From assembly GCA_024653965.1 (NCBI GenBank), contig JANLGW010000034.1:1-43617 (forward strand): DNA of 43,617 nucleotides. Reading direction: 5' to 3'. Position 1 is the stretch's first letter, and each line of letters starts with the position of its first letter. Both the position numbers and the translations under genes were made by a program. The stretch is from Rhodospirillales bacterium. GTDB taxonomy: Bacteria > Pseudomonadota > Alphaproteobacteria > Rhodospirillales > Magnetovibrionaceae. This document shows, one piece after another, positions 35,128 through 43,617 of this stretch. The notes beneath the pieces were generated by a model, which had not been told where the DNA came from, ran no database searches, and was given only the letters and a program-made list of their open reading frames with translations.

Positions 35128-36636
35128 TTATTTCTCGATTTTGTCGCGCACCCACCGGTCCAACAGGCGCACGCCGAAGCCGGTGCCGCCCGCAGGTTTG
35201 GTGGCAGTGCCGGTCTTGTTCCAGGTCACGCCCGCAATGTCCAAATGCGCCCACTTGGTGTCGCCGACAAAGCGTTTGAGGAACTGCGCCGCCGTAATCG
35301 AACCGCCCCAACGCCCGCCAACGTTTTGCATATCGGCGGCGGGGGAATTGATCAGCTTGTCGTAACCTTCGCCCATCGGCATCATCCACACGCGTTCATC
35401 CACCGCGCGTCCGGCACTGATCAGTTCATCGGCCAACCCGTCGTTGTTGGAAAACAGGCCCGCGTATTGATCGCCCAGCGCCACCATGATGGCCCCGGTC
35501 AACGTCGCCAGATCGACCATGGTGTGCGGCTTGAAGCGTTCCTTGGTGTACCAAAGCGCATCGGCCAGCACCAAACGGCCTTCGGCGTCGGTGTTGATGA
35601 CTTCGATGGTCTGCCCCGACATCGATGTAACGATGTCGCCCGGACGCTGCGCGGTGCCCGACGGCATATTTTCCACCAGACCGATCACGCCCACCACGTT
35701 GACCTTGGCCTTGCGTCCGGCCAGCGCCTTCATCAAACCGATGACGACACCCGCGCCGCCCATATCCCATTTCATGTCTTCCATGTTCGCGGCGGGTTTA
35801 ATCGAAATACCGCCGGAATCGAAGGTCACGCCCTTGCCGACGAACGCCACCGGAGCATCGGCTTTGCCTGCCTTCGCGCCCGCTCTTTGCGGTTTGCCGT
35901 TATAGTGCATCACCACCAAACGCGGATCGTGCGCGCTGCCCTGGGCCACGCCCAGCAACGCCCCCATGCCCAGCTTCTTCATCTGCGCCGGAGTGAGCAC
36001 TTCGACCTTCACCCCCAGCGCGGCCAGGGATTTGGCCTGAGCCGCCAGGGTTTCGGGATAAATGACGTTGGACGGCTCGCTCACCAGATCGCGGGTAAAA
36101 AACACCCCAGCGGCGACTTTCTCTTCGATCTCGAACGCCGCTTTGGCTTTGGGCGAAAGTTTACACAACACCTTGACCTCGGCCAGTTTGGGTTTGTCGT
36201 GTTCTTTGACCTTGGTTTTGTATTTATCGAAACGATAGCTGCCCAACTTTGCGCCCAGGGCGATTTCGGCGGCCATTTCGTGAGCCTTAAGATCGCAGCC
36301 CTCAACCTCGTCCACCAACACCTGCACGCTGGTCGCGTGGGCGTTCAACGCTTTGACCACGTGGCCGCCCAAGTTCTGCAACTCCAACCGGGTGAGTTCC
36401 TTGGCCTTGCCCAAACCGAAGCACACCACCCGCGCCAGCTTGCCGCCCGGCGTCATGATGGTCAGCGAATGGTGTTTAGCGCCCTTGAAACTGCTGGCCT
36501 TGATCGCGCGCGTCACCGCCCCCTTGGTGGCCTTGTCCATGGCCTCGGCGCTGGCGGTGAGCTTGCGCCCCTCCAACACGCCGACGACGACGGCGCCGGC
36601 GGCGGGAACGGCGAGATTGGCGAATGTAACTTTCAT
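35128..36636 (-). CDS. pepA: Leucyl aminopeptidase (cytosol aminopeptidase)
   Basis: This M17 metallopeptidase removes N-terminal residues from peptides as a hexamer and in some bacteria also binds DNA in site-specific recombination. The 502-residue protein shows the two-metal site in [17 protein letters not shown], the middle aspartates in MKWDMGGAG and the family signature [18 protein letters not shown] lies about 8 bases before ATG 36636. The N-terminal half is a weakly conserved macro-like domain, as is normal. It is co-transcribed with holC. Confidence 0.96.
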   Translation of the reverse strand: MKVTFANLAVPAAGAVVVGVLEGRKLTASAEAMDKATKGAVTRAIKASSFKGAKHHSLTIMTPGGKLARVVCFGLGKAKELTRLELQNLGGHVVKALNAHATSVQVLVDEVEGCDLKAHEMAAEIALGAKLGSYRFDKYKTKVKEHDKPKLAEVKVLCKLSPKAKAAFEIEEKVAAGVFFTRDLVSEPSNVIYPETLAAQAKSLAALGVKVEVLTPAQMKKLGMGALLGVAQGSAHDPRLVVMHYNGKPQRAGAKAGKADAPVAFVGKGVTFDSGGISIKPAANMEDMKWDMGGAGVVIGLMKALAGRKAKVNVVGVIGLVENMPSGTAQRPGDIVTSMSGQTIEVINTDAEGRLVLADALWYTKERFKPHTMVDLATLTGAIMVALGDQYAGLFSNNDGLADELISAGRAVDERVWMMPMGEGYDKLINSPAADMQNVGGRWGGSITAAQFLKRFVGDTKWAHLDIAGVTWNKTGTATKPAGGTGFGVRLLDRWVRDKIEK

Positions 36637-36747
36637 CAAAGAACTCCATTGAGACAGGATATTGGCTTACCCGTATATGGGCAGCCGATTCGGCTTTGCG
36701 AACACTCTAGCGCAAAGAAAAGGGGATTGTCAGGAGACAATGTTATC

Positions 36748-37722
36748 TTAAGCCGCGTCCACCTTGGCGGCGAAGGCTTCAGCGTCTTTGAGCGTGCGCC
36801 GCTTAGCGGCCAGCCATAACACCACACCAGGCAGGCTGATGACGGCCATGACCAATCCATACAGAATCGAGAGCGCCAGCGCTTCGTCCGCAGCCACACC
36901 CGCCAGCGCAAACAGCGCCACCAAAGCTCCCTCGCGCACCCCCCATCCGGCCAGCGAGATGGGTACGATCTGCGCCAACAGCGATGGCGGAAACAACACC
37001 AGACAGAGCAGCAAACTCAGTTCAATGTTCAAGGCGCGGGCCAGCAGGTACACCACCAGCGACAAATTGACGTGGCCCAAAAACGACCAGCCCATGGCGC
37101 GGGTCGCACGAACGGGGTGCAGCAGTGCGCGGCGGGCGTCGCCAGCCAACACCACCAGCCCCCGTACAACGCGAAACCGCGTGAGCGACGCCGGCAAACG
37201 GTCCAGCGCCATCATCACCGCCGTGCCGCCCAGCGCCGCCGCCAGCGCCAGCCACACCGCGCGCTGAAACCACTCGCCGCCCTGAAGATCGGCAACAACG
37301 AACGGCGTCAGTACCGCTACTAAAACCACCAGCGCCAACACGGTAGCGACGCGCTCCAACACCAAGCTGCTGAGCACCTGGGCGAAGCTCAGACCATGCT
37401 TGAATGCCAGATAACCACGCACCGCGTCGCCACCGACGCTTGAAGGCAGGGTCTGGCTAAAAAATGCGCCGATGTACCAAAATATCCAGGCGTCCTTGGC
37501 CGAAAGCCGGGCGTCAACCGCCGCCAGCACGCCGCGCCAGCGTTCCGAACACAATACGATCTGAAACAACGCCACCACCAGCGCCAACGACAACCACACC
37601 GAGTTGACTTGGCTCAACCGCGCCACCGCATCCTCAACACCGATGGCGTTGAACAACACAACGATCAATACAAGGGAGATGGCAACTTTGAAAACGGCGC
37701 CCAACCAACGACGATACTTCAT
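36748..37722 (-). CDS. Lysylphosphatidylglycerol-synthase-like / YbhN flippase-type membrane protein
   Basis: This 324-residue integral membrane protein has about eight hydrophobic segments and belongs to the UPF0104 / LPG-synthase membrane-domain family. Conserved motifs are FFSQTLPSSVGGDAVRGYL, then PISLAGWGVREGALVALF in the second half. It has no aminoacyl-transferase domain of MprF, so it resembles the flippase-like part alone. Such proteins accompany lipid or glycolipid export genes. Its ATG overlaps the stop of the radical SAM gene (ATGA at 37719-37722), so translation is coupled to that gene. The substrate is unknown. Confidence 0.88.
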   Translation of the reverse strand: MKYRRWLGAVFKVAISLVLIVVLFNAIGVEDAVARLSQVNSVWLSLALVVALFQIVLCSERWRGVLAAVDARLSAKDAWIFWYIGAFFSQTLPSSVGGDAVRGYLAFKHGLSFAQVLSSLVLERVATVLALVVLVAVLTPFVVADLQGGEWFQRAVWLALAAALGGTAVMMALDRLPASLTRFRVVRGLVVLAGDARRALLHPVRATRAMGWSFLGHVNLSLVVYLLARALNIELSLLLCLVLFPPSLLAQIVPISLAGWGVREGALVALFALAGVAADEALALSILYGLVMAVISLPGVVLWLAAKRRTLKDAEAFAAKVDAA

Positions 37723-38834
37723 CCGTGTGCGTTCATCCTCGCGGTCATATTGACAGGACGGCGTTTTGCCCCCCAATCCCCTCCGGGCCCGTCGAACACC
37801 CCGGCGCAGGTTTCGCCGCATTTGGTGCAGTGACCGTCTGCGGTCAAATTCCACGCGCTGAGCACGTACCAGTCGCGCCCGATCAGACGCTGGCCGCAAC
37901 CGTGACAATAAGTGCTTTCGGCCTCCAAGTCATGCACATTGCCGACATAGGCGTAACGCACCCCGTTATTAAGCGCAATCTGGCGAGCCATCAACAGCGT
38001 CGCGTGCGGCGTGGCAGGAATATCCAGCATCTTCCAATCGGGATGGAAGGCGGTGAAGTGCATGGGCACGTCGGGGCCGAGTTCCTTGACCACCCATTTT
38101 GTCATGGCGTCGATTTCGGACGCGGAATCGTTTTGCCCGGGAATTAACAACGTGGTCAGTTCAAACCATACCTTCGTTTCGTGTTTGATATAAACCAAGG
38201 TGTCGAGCACATCCGCCAAATGGCCGGTGCATAGGTTTTGGTAAAACTCCTCGGTAAAGCCCTTCAGGTCCACATTGGCGGCGTCCATATGGGCATAAAA
38301 TTCCCGGCGCGGTTCAGGCGAAATATAACCCGCCGTCACCGCCACCGTTTTCACCCCCAGCTTATGGCACTCGATGGCGGTATCCACGGCGTATTCCAAA
38401 AACACCACCGGGTCGTTGTAGGTGAAGGCGACGGATTTACAGCCCAATTCCTTGGCCGTTTTGGCGATGGCTTGAGGCGTCGCCGCGTCGGCCAAGGTGT
38501 CGAACTCGCGCGATTTCGAAATGTCCCAGTTCTGGCAGAACTTGCACGTCAGATTGCAGCCCGCCGTGCCGAACGAAAATACCGGGGTGCCGGGCAAAAA
38601 ATGGTTGAGCGGCTTTTTTTCGATGGGATCGATGCAAAACCCGCTGGAACGGCCATAGGTGGTCAACACCACTTGGCCACCCTGGGCCGCACGCACGAAA
38701 CACAGGCCGCGCTGGCCGTCGTGGATTTTGCACGCGCGCGGGCACACGTCGCACTGCACGCGCCCATCGTCGAGCTTGTGCCAATAGCGGCCCGGCGTCG
38801 CACCGGGAAACGTCTGCGAGGCCTGATGTGACAT
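37719..38834 (-). CDS. AmmeMemoRadiSam system radical SAM enzyme
   Basis: This is a radical S-adenosylmethionine enzyme of the PflA-like type that occurs together with AMMECR1 and Memo proteins. The 371-residue protein has an N-terminal cysteine group (CDVCPRACKIHDGQRGLC), the iron-sulfur motif CNLTCKFC in FGTAGCNLTCKFCQNW, and a C-terminal pair of CxxC sites (CHGCG and CTKCGETC) that may bind zinc or an extra cluster. The start at ATG 38834 has AGGAG 10 bases upstream; the longer frame would overlap the memo gene. It is divergent from memo, with only 50 bases between starts. The reaction is not known. Confidence 0.92.
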   Translation of the reverse strand: MSHQASQTFPGATPGRYWHKLDDGRVQCDVCPRACKIHDGQRGLCFVRAAQGGQVVLTTYGRSSGFCIDPIEKKPLNHFLPGTPVFSFGTAGCNLTCKFCQNWDISKSREFDTLADAATPQAIAKTAKELGCKSVAFTYNDPVVFLEYAVDTAIECHKLGVKTVAVTAGYISPEPRREFYAHMDAANVDLKGFTEEFYQNLCTGHLADVLDTLVYIKHETKVWFELTTLLIPGQNDSASEIDAMTKWVVKELGPDVPMHFTAFHPDWKMLDIPATPHATLLMARQIALNNGVRYAYVGNVHDLEAESTYCHGCGQRLIGRDWYVLSAWNLTADGHCTKCGETCAGVFDGPGGDWGAKRRPVNMTARMNAHG

Positions 38835-38884
38835 GGCGTTTAGGCTCCTTTCGCCCATCCCCACAAAATGATACCATATTTGGC

Positions 38885-39727
38885 ATGACCTTAACACGAC
38901 CCCCCGCCGTGGCGGGCGCGTTTTACCCCGCCGATCCGGCCACGCTCCGGCGCGATGTCCAGGCTTACCTGGATGCGGCAGGCGGTGATGCGCCAAAAAT
39001 CCATGATGTTCCGCCCCACACATCCCCGCCCCACACATCCCCACCTAAGGCCATCATCGTGCCCCACGCGGGTTATGTATATTCCGGCCCCGTGGCCGCG
39101 TTCGCTTACGCCCAACTGCTGGCGCTTAAAGGAAAAATCGAACGGGTGGTGCTGCTGGGGCCCTGCCACCGCGTCGCGGTGATGGGCTTGGCCCTTTCCA
39201 GCGCCGACGTTTTCACCACGCCCTTGGGCGACATAGCCATCGACCATACGCTGGACGACCTATTGCTGGCCCTGCCCCAGGTCGGCGTTTTTGACGCCAC
39301 CCACACCCAGGAACACAGCCTTGAAGTACAACTGCCGTTTTTGCAAACCGTTCTGGGAAGCTTCAAGCTGTTGCCCATGGTGGTGGGCGACGCCACGCCA
39401 TCCCAAGTCGCCGACGTGCTGGAGCGCGTATGGGGCGGAGCGGAAACGCTGATCGTCATCAGTTCGGATTTGAGCCATTACCTCGATTACGACCGGGCCA
39501 GGGCCATTGATCTGGTCACCTGCCGCGCCATTGAGCAGCTGGACGCCCACGCCATCGGCCAAACCCAGGCGTGCGGGCGCACACCGGTAAAGGGCTTTCT
39601 GGAAGTGGCGGTGCGCAAGGGACTTCACGTCGAAACCCTAGATCTGCGCAATTCCGGCGACACCGCCGGTTCGCGCGACCGGGTGGTAGGATACGGCGCA
39701 TGGGCATTTTGGGAAGATGCCGCATGA
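38885..39727 (+). CDS. AmmeMemoRadiSam system protein B (Memo-like)
   Basis: This protein is homologous to human MEMO1 and structurally related to LigB dioxygenases. The 280-residue chain starts MTLTRPPAVAGAFYPADP, as the family does, and keeps the putative metal-ligand histidines in IVPHAGYVYSGP, LLGPCHRVAV and SSDLSHYLDYD, with HSLEVQLPFLQ between them. The start at 38885 has no clear Shine-Dalgarno. It contains a small duplication (PPHTSPPHTSPP) that is unusual for the family. The AMMECR1 gene overlaps its stop by ATGA. Whether it acts as an enzyme is not known from sequence. Confidence 0.92.
   Translation: MTLTRPPAVAGAFYPADPATLRRDVQAYLDAAGGDAPKIHDVPPHTSPPHTSPPKAIIVPHAGYVYSGPVAAFAYAQLLALKGKIERVVLLGPCHRVAVMGLALSSADVFTTPLGDIAIDHTLDDLLLALPQVGVFDATHTQEHSLEVQLPFLQTVLGSFKLLPMVVGDATPSQVADVLERVWGGAETLIVISSDLSHYLDYDRARAIDLVTCRAIEQLDAHAIGQTQACGRTPVKGFLEVAVRKGLHVETLDLRNSGDTAGSRDRVVGYGAWAFWEDAA
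39010..39044. repeat. 15-base tandem repeat inside the memo gene
   Basis: CGCCCCACACATCCC is duplicated in tandem and encodes a repeated PPHTS motif. It is in frame and lies in a predicted surface loop. Confidence 0.7.
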
Positions 39728-40353
39728 GCGAAACGGACAACGCCGATTTCGCCCAGCGCACCCGTGCCCTGTTAAACGCGCACGGCGATGTTATGCTGCA
39801 CCTGGCCAAACGCTCCATCACCCACACCCTGACCACCGGTGCGGTCATGGAGCTGGACTTGGCCACCGTACCGCCGGAACTCACCGCCCAGGGGGCGTGT
39901 TTCGTGACGCTGAACCTAAACGCCCGCCTGCGCGGTTGCATCGGCTCGCCCGAAGCGTGGCGTCCGCTGGCCGCCGACGTGGTGGAAAACGCCAACCGCG
40001 CCGCTTTCCACGATCCGCGTTTTGCGCCGCTCGGCCAAAACGAATGTGACCGATTGGAAGTGCATATCTCGGTCTTAAGCCCCGCCGAACCCTTTGCGAT
40101 TGCCGATGAAACAGACCTGTTGGCCAAGCTGGTGCCCGGAACCGACGGACTGATCATCGCCGATACCGTTCAGGGGCAAACCCGGCGGGCGCTGTTTTTA
40201 CCCTCGGTGTGGAAACAACTGCCCCGACCCGAACAATTCCTCGCGCACTTGAAGGCCAAAGCGAGCTTGGCGCCCGATCAACACTCGCCCGCTTTCAAGG
40301 CGTGGCGCTTCATCGCCGCCGAAACCGAGGCGTTGTGGCCCGATATCCCATAA
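39724..40353 (+). CDS. AmmeMemoRadiSam system protein A (AMMECR1 domain)
   Basis: This 209-residue cytoplasmic protein has the AMMECR1 domain, marked by GACFVTLNLNARLRGCIGS, which contains the conserved RGCIG, and later VENANRAAFHDPRF and LEVHISVLSPAEP. Its ATG is coupled to the memo stop (ATGA at 39724-39727). AMMECR1, Memo and the radical SAM gene recur together in many genomes, which defines the three-part system; the biochemical role of the set is unknown. cysQ begins 82 bases later. Confidence 0.92.
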   Translation: MSETDNADFAQRTRALLNAHGDVMLHLAKRSITHTLTTGAVMELDLATVPPELTAQGACFVTLNLNARLRGCIGSPEAWRPLAADVVENANRAAFHDPRFAPLGQNECDRLEVHISVLSPAEPFAIADETDLLAKLVPGTDGLIIADTVQGQTRRALFLPSVWKQLPRPEQFLAHLKAKASLAPDQHSPAFKAWRFIAAETEALWPDIP

Positions 40354-40435
40354 ACCGAGCATCCAGTAACCTTGATCCCGTTTGCAATCGCGCATAGGTT
40401 TGGTCGCGATCACGTTACTTCTGGAGTCTCTGCGC

Positions 40436-41215
40436 ATGACCGTCAACATTCCTCTTTCGCTGCTCGACACCCTGCACGCCATCGCCATCGATGCGGGCAA
40501 GGCGATCTTGGAAGTCTACAACTCCAACTTCCAGGTGGACGCCAAGGCTGACCGGAGCCCCGTCACCGAAGCCGACCGCCGCGCCGAAGACCTGATCACC
40601 CGGCGCATCAAAGCCGACATCGGCGAAGCCTTCCCCATCATCGGCGAAGAGGCCTTCAGCGAAGGCCGCGCGCCAGTCATCGGCGACACGCCGTTTTGGC
40701 TGGTGGACCCATTGGACGGCACCAAGGAATTCGTCAGCCGCAACGGCGAATTCACCGTCAACATCGCGCTGATCGAATTTGGCCGCCCGGTGCTGGGCGT
40801 GGTCCATGCGCCCGCCATCAACCAGATTTTTATGGGCAGCCGACACGGCGCATCCGCTTCCATCGGTGGTGCTAGGCCCCAGCCCATCCGCTGCCGCACG
40901 GCCCCCACCAATGGCCTGACCGCATTGGTGAGCCGCAGCCACAGTTCCCCGGAAACGGATGAATTCCTCAAAGACTTCACCATCAAGGAAGAAATCAGTT
41001 CCGGCAGTTCATTGAAGTTCTGCATGGTGGCGCGCGGTCTGGCGGATATTTATCCGCGTCTGGGCCGCACCATGGAATGGGACACCGCCGCCGGCCATGC
41101 GGTGCTCAAAGCCGCAGGCGGTTCGGTCAAAACCCTGGAAGACCGGGAATTAAGCTACGGCAAACCCGGCTTCGAAAACCCCCACTTCGTCGCCTGGGGA
41201 CTGCAGGATAAATAA
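40436..41215 (+). CDS. cysQ: 3'(2'),5'-bisphosphate nucleotidase
   Basis: CysQ removes the 3' phosphate of PAP, the by-product of sulfate assimilation and sulfotransfer. The 259-residue protein has the inositol-phosphatase fold: DRSPVTEADRRAED near the N-terminus, the metal ligands IIGEEAF, DPLDGTKEF and, late, EWDTAAGHAVL. GGAG lies 9-10 bases before ATG 40436. It may be transcribed with the AMMECR1 pair. Inositol-1-phosphatase is a less likely alternative because of the CysQ-like DGTKEF context. Confidence 0.93.
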   Translation: MTVNIPLSLLDTLHAIAIDAGKAILEVYNSNFQVDAKADRSPVTEADRRAEDLITRRIKADIGEAFPIIGEEAFSEGRAPVIGDTPFWLVDPLDGTKEFVSRNGEFTVNIALIEFGRPVLGVVHAPAINQIFMGSRHGASASIGGARPQPIRCRTAPTNGLTALVSRSHSSPETDEFLKDFTIKEEISSGSSLKFCMVARGLADIYPRLGRTMEWDTAAGHAVLKAAGGSVKTLEDRELSYGKPGFENPHFVAWGLQDK

Positions 41216-41339
41216 ACCTGGGGGGCGCGGAATAAACCCAACCCCCAAAGGGCAGGCCCCCTGACCGGAAATCGTCTCCTTTTAGGAGCATTTTTCGCTC
41301 ATGCCCTGTCAACAGGCGGATGTTCTTAACCCTCGGCGT

Positions 41340-41556
41340 TGACGGTCCTAAGCCATAACGCGCACACTTTATTTGCCGGACAAGGGAGGAAACTCCCGGT
41401 ACCGCGAAAAAGCCGCCGCACCCTGTGCGGCGACTGCAGGACGGACCACCACCCAAAACCATTGCCCGAGGGCGTGAAATGGGCGGTCCGCGCCAGAAGC
41501 AGAGCGAAGATAGAGGAGTCGTACACCGAGGGTGACGACTCCTCGTTTCGTTTTTT
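41340..41556 (+). ncRNA. Structured RNA candidate of unknown class
   Basis: Four independent stems can be read in order on the plus strand. The first is GGGAG-GAAA-CTCCC (41384-41397), closed by a GNRA tetraloop. The second is CGCCGCA-ccctg-TGCGGCG (41414-41432). The third is CGGACC (41442-41447) with GGTCCG (41485-41490), which encloses CCATT/AATGG and GCC/GGC. The last is the terminator hairpin. No known signature (RNase P, SRP, tmRNA, cobalamin, TPP, SAM) was recognised. A TTGACG -35-like sequence lies at 41339-41344 without a convincing -10, so the 5' end is approximate. It may be an independent RNA or a leader of tsaC. Confidence 0.55.
41505..41556 (+). terminator. Intrinsic terminator of the structured RNA
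   Basis: GAGGAGTCGT (41513-41522) pairs exactly with ACGACTCCTC (41535-41544), and the outer CGAA/TTCG (41505-41508, 41547-41550) adds a second short helix that ends directly at six T. It is directional for the plus strand. Confidence 0.85.
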
Positions 41557-41643
41557 AAAGCTTGTTGCGGGTGGACGCGGCACCCATTTGGCACTAAAAC
41601 CGCTCCAAACTCAGCCCCTGGCCCCAACCCTGGATTTCAAACC

Positions 41644-42708
41644 GTGACCGCCAAAACCGATGCCGCCGCCAAAGACCTGCCCGACTTTCAGGTGCTCGAA
41701 GCCAGCCCCGAGGCTGTGCACGAAGCCGCGCGCATCATCCGCGCGGGCGGGCTGGTGGCGTTTCCCACCGAAACGGTCTATGGCCTGGGCGCCGACGCCA
41801 CCAACGATCTGGCCGTCGCAAGCATTTTCGACGTCAAGGGCCGCCCCCAGTTCAACCCCTTGATCATCCACGTGCGTGACGAAGTTCAGGCCGCCGAAAT
41901 CGCCATTTTTGACGAGCGCGCGCAGAAACTGGCGCACCACTTCTGGCCCGGCGCGCTGACCTTGGTATTGAAACGCAGGCCCGACGCCAAACTATCCTTG
42001 GTCGCCACCGCCGGGCTCGATACCGTGGCCGTGCGCGTGCCCGCCCACCCGTTTGCCCACGCCCTGCTGCTTGAGGCGGGTGTGCCCATCGCCGCGCCCA
42101 GCGCCAACAAATCGGGCTACATCAGCCCCACCCAGGCGCTGCACGTGCTGATGCAGTTCAAAGACCGCCAAGGCCTGAACCTGATCATCGACGGCGGCGC
42201 GTGCCCGGTCGGCGTGGAAAGTACCATCTTGGACCTGACCAGCACTTCGCCCACCTTGCTGCGCCCCGGTGGGGTGGCGCTGGAAGAATTGGAAGCTGTG
42301 CTCTGCCCCATTCAAGTGATTGAAAAACAAGGCGAAGGCGGCGATATCAGCGCGCCCGGCCAGTTGCAAAGCCATTACGCGCCATCCATTCCGATCCGCA
42401 TCAATGTCAAACCGGAAGAGCGCGAACGCGGCGAAAGCCTGCTCACCTTTGGCCCCGACATGCCCAAACGCGCGGCGCTGAATCTGTCCAAATCGGGCGA
42501 TCTGCGTGAAGCGGCGGCCAATTTGTTCACCATGATGCGGGCACTCGATATGCCGGGCATTCGCGGCATCGCCGTAGTGCCGATCCCCAATGTCGGCCTG
42601 GGCCGCGCCATCAACGACCGTTTAAACCGTGCCGCCGCCCCCAAACCGGGCGAAACCAAGGGCGGCCCGCCCAAGGCGTTTGATCCCATCGGCAAGATCG
42701 AGATTTAA
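41644..42708 (+). CDS. tsaC: Threonylcarbamoyl-AMP synthase (TsaC/Sua5, long form)
   Basis: This enzyme makes threonylcarbamoyl-AMP from threonine, bicarbonate and ATP for the t6A37 modification of tRNA. The 354-residue protein is the Sua5 form: a YrdC-like domain (residues about 20-215) with FPTETVYGLGADA, the KxR motif in VKGRPQFNPLI, and APSANKSGYISP, then a linker with SAPGQLQSHYAP and a C-terminal Rossmann-like Sua5 domain. The start is GTG 41644 with no evident Shine-Dalgarno. It is preceded by the RNA terminator 88 bases upstream. Confidence 0.95.
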   Translation: MTAKTDAAAKDLPDFQVLEASPEAVHEAARIIRAGGLVAFPTETVYGLGADATNDLAVASIFDVKGRPQFNPLIIHVRDEVQAAEIAIFDERAQKLAHHFWPGALTLVLKRRPDAKLSLVATAGLDTVAVRVPAHPFAHALLLEAGVPIAAPSANKSGYISPTQALHVLMQFKDRQGLNLIIDGGACPVGVESTILDLTSTSPTLLRPGGVALEELEAVLCPIQVIEKQGEGGDISAPGQLQSHYAPSIPIRINVKPEERERGESLLTFGPDMPKRAALNLSKSGDLREAAANLFTMMRALDMPGIRGIAVVPIPNVGLGRAINDRLNRAAAPKPGETKGGPPKAFDPIGKIEI

Positions 42709-42717
42709 GGACGCGCC

Positions 42718-43617
42718 TTACGGACAGGTCGTGCCGTTGGTGAACCCGATGGAACCGCTGGTGGGTGCGCCGTCGCAGGTGCCGCTGCCGCGCGTATTTC
42801 CGGTCGAGCCGGCGTTGATGGTGGCAGCGCCCACAGACGCCATATTGTTAGCCGTGCCGCCCGAGGCGCTCAGGCTGTTGCCCGTCACGGTGACCGTTGT
42901 CGCGCCGCTGTTTATGCCGAGGGCCGTCATGGTGGTGGCAGTGCCGCTGCCCGTCGCGGTGAGGGTATTGCCGCTAATTGTTCCGCTTGCGCCGGCACTG
43001 AACGTCAGAGCCCCCGCCCCATTGGCGCCGCTTTGACTCGTCGAGATCGTGTTGTTCGCGATGGTCACGCCCCCGGCGCCACCGGCGACAAGGACGGCCC
43101 GACCGCCGCTGCCGTCGTTATAGGCGTTGGTGATCGTCAATCCCGACAGCGTTCCGTTGGAATTGACCTGAACGGTCGAACCGGCAACGTTCGTGCCGTG
43201 AACCGCCGCACCGGTGCTCAGGGTCGCGGTTCGTCCCGCGGCATTGCGCACGGTGGCCGTTCCGGTCAGCGTCTGGGCGTTGGCCAGGCTGATTGTGTTA
43301 CCCGTGGTGACCTGAAAAGTGCCGGACAGGATCACCGTGCTGCTGGCACCCGCCGCCGTCACGGCGGTGTCCAGATCGTTGCCGGTGGTGGTGGCGCTGT
43401 TGAGCACCGTGAAGGCCGCTCCGCTGGCGAGCTGCGTCACGATTTCGGACGCGCCGTAAGCGCCCGCCTGGGTTACCACGTCGATATCGCGCACGATGGG
43501 GTCGGCCATGCGCCGTTCCCTGGCCGTCAATTTCCGCCCACCGCCGCCCGCAAACAGATCCAACGGCAGCCGCAGCCGCGCCGAAAGAAAACCCTGAGAG
43601 CCACGCGGGTTGTCGTG
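42718..43617 (-). CDS. Beta-helix surface protein, C-terminal part (probable inverse autotransporter passenger)
   Basis: The minus-strand frame is open to the right edge, so the N-terminus is missing. The visible 299 residues begin HDNPRGSQGFLSARLRLPL and LTARERRMADPIVRDIDVV, which in my judgement resemble the end of an inverse-autotransporter beta-barrel and its following linker. The rest is a Gly/Thr/Ser/Asn-rich right-handed beta-helix with repeats such as TISGNTLTATGS and VTVTGNSLSASGG, ending in a short segment with two Cys (GTCDG and TTCP). A passenger after the barrel is the topology of type Ve secretion (intimin-like). The ligand is unknown. Function beyond surface display is not supported. 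Confidence 0.7.
   Translation of the reverse strand, partial: HDNPRGSQGFLSARLRLPLDLFAGGGGRKLTARERRMADPIVRDIDVVTQAGAYGASEIVTQLASGAAFTVLNSATTTGNDLDTAVTAAGASSTVILSGTFQVTTGNTISLANAQTLTGTATVRNAAGRTATLSTGAAVHGTNVAGSTVQVNSNGTLSGLTITNAYNDGSGGRAVLVAGGAGGVTIANNTISTSQSGANGAGALTFSAGASGTISGNTLTATGSGTATTMTALGINSGATTVTVTGNSLSASGGTANNMASVGAATINAGSTGNTRGSGTCDGAPTSGSIGFTNGTTCP

Larger units (their letters stand above)
41216..41643. other. 428-base intergenic region, cysQ / tsaC
   Basis: There is no protein gene here that I can support. The first 80 bases contain a weak CTCCT-ttt-AGGAG hairpin followed by TTTTT after one more base pair (41276-41295), possibly the cysQ terminator. From about 41340 the sequence is rich in paired segments and ends in a terminator (see the RNA candidate). 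I see no clear promoter for tsaC. Confidence 0.6.

Noticed and set aside
35245-36819. Long open frame of 524 codons antisense to pepA
   Set aside because: It is an antisense shadow in GC-rich DNA; the translation is His/Arg-rich without domain features, whereas pepA on the opposite strand has full family motifs.
41340-41556. RNase P, SRP, tmRNA or a common riboswitch
   Set aside because: None of their conserved sequences (such as GAGGAAAGTCC or the SRP tip GGTCAGG..GGAAGG) is present; left as unclassified.

Overview
This 43.6 kb window is a dense, GC-rich chromosomal segment, most likely from an alphaproteobacterium of the Rhodospirillales type. The evidence is an HdaA-like DnaA paralogue with an N-terminal clamp-binding motif, the block DUF2066 - CDP-alcohol phosphatidyltransferase - PerM - hdaA divergent from purM-purN, and the neighbourhood of ndk, yheS, holC and pepA. 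There is no rRNA, no tRNA that I could recognise, no CRISPR array, no insertion sequence and no prophage. The taxonomic call is an inference from gene content.

Layout. (1) 1-1028: xseB and a truncated ispA (isoprenoid synthesis) on the minus strand. (2) 1266-6209: an RND efflux pair followed by an ArsR-family regulator with the cysteine spacing of SqrR/BigR persulfide sensors, closed by a strong terminator. (3) 6300-8389: an uncharacterised helical protein with an XRE regulator (minus strand), then a small unknown protein behind a structured leader. (4) 8423-11069: fructokinase-like ROK kinase, a diguanylate cyclase and an unknown small protein. (5) 11059-21177: a P-type cation ATPase, aspS, rnd, and the polyphosphate pair ppk-ppx. 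(6) 21178-23114: a candidate small RNA with its own terminator, a membrane protein with a degenerate GGDEF domain, and a His/Asp-tailed protein. (7) 23124-28439: a tightly packed envelope/replication operon (minus) and purM-purN (plus). purM has no ordinary start codon and appears to use ATT. (8) 28539-34655: a membrane histidine kinase, a secreted FecR-domain protein, ndk, the ABC-F protein YheS and a small membrane protein. (9) 34652-41215: holC, pepA, a lipid-flippase-like membrane protein, the three AmmeMemoRadiSam genes and cysQ. (10) 41216-43617: an intergenic structured RNA candidate, tsaC/sua5, and the C-terminal part of a beta-helix surface protein running off the right edge.

Most genes are housekeeping. 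The items most worth pursuing are non-coding or contextual: the ATT start of purM, two unannotated RNA candidates (about 21400-21523 and 41340-41556), the predicted persulfide sensor with a near-consensus operator and a leader ORF abutting its start, the AmmeMemoRadiSam genes coupled to a flippase-like protein, and the surface protein that looks like the passenger of an inverse autotransporter. None of these could be confirmed by database search here.
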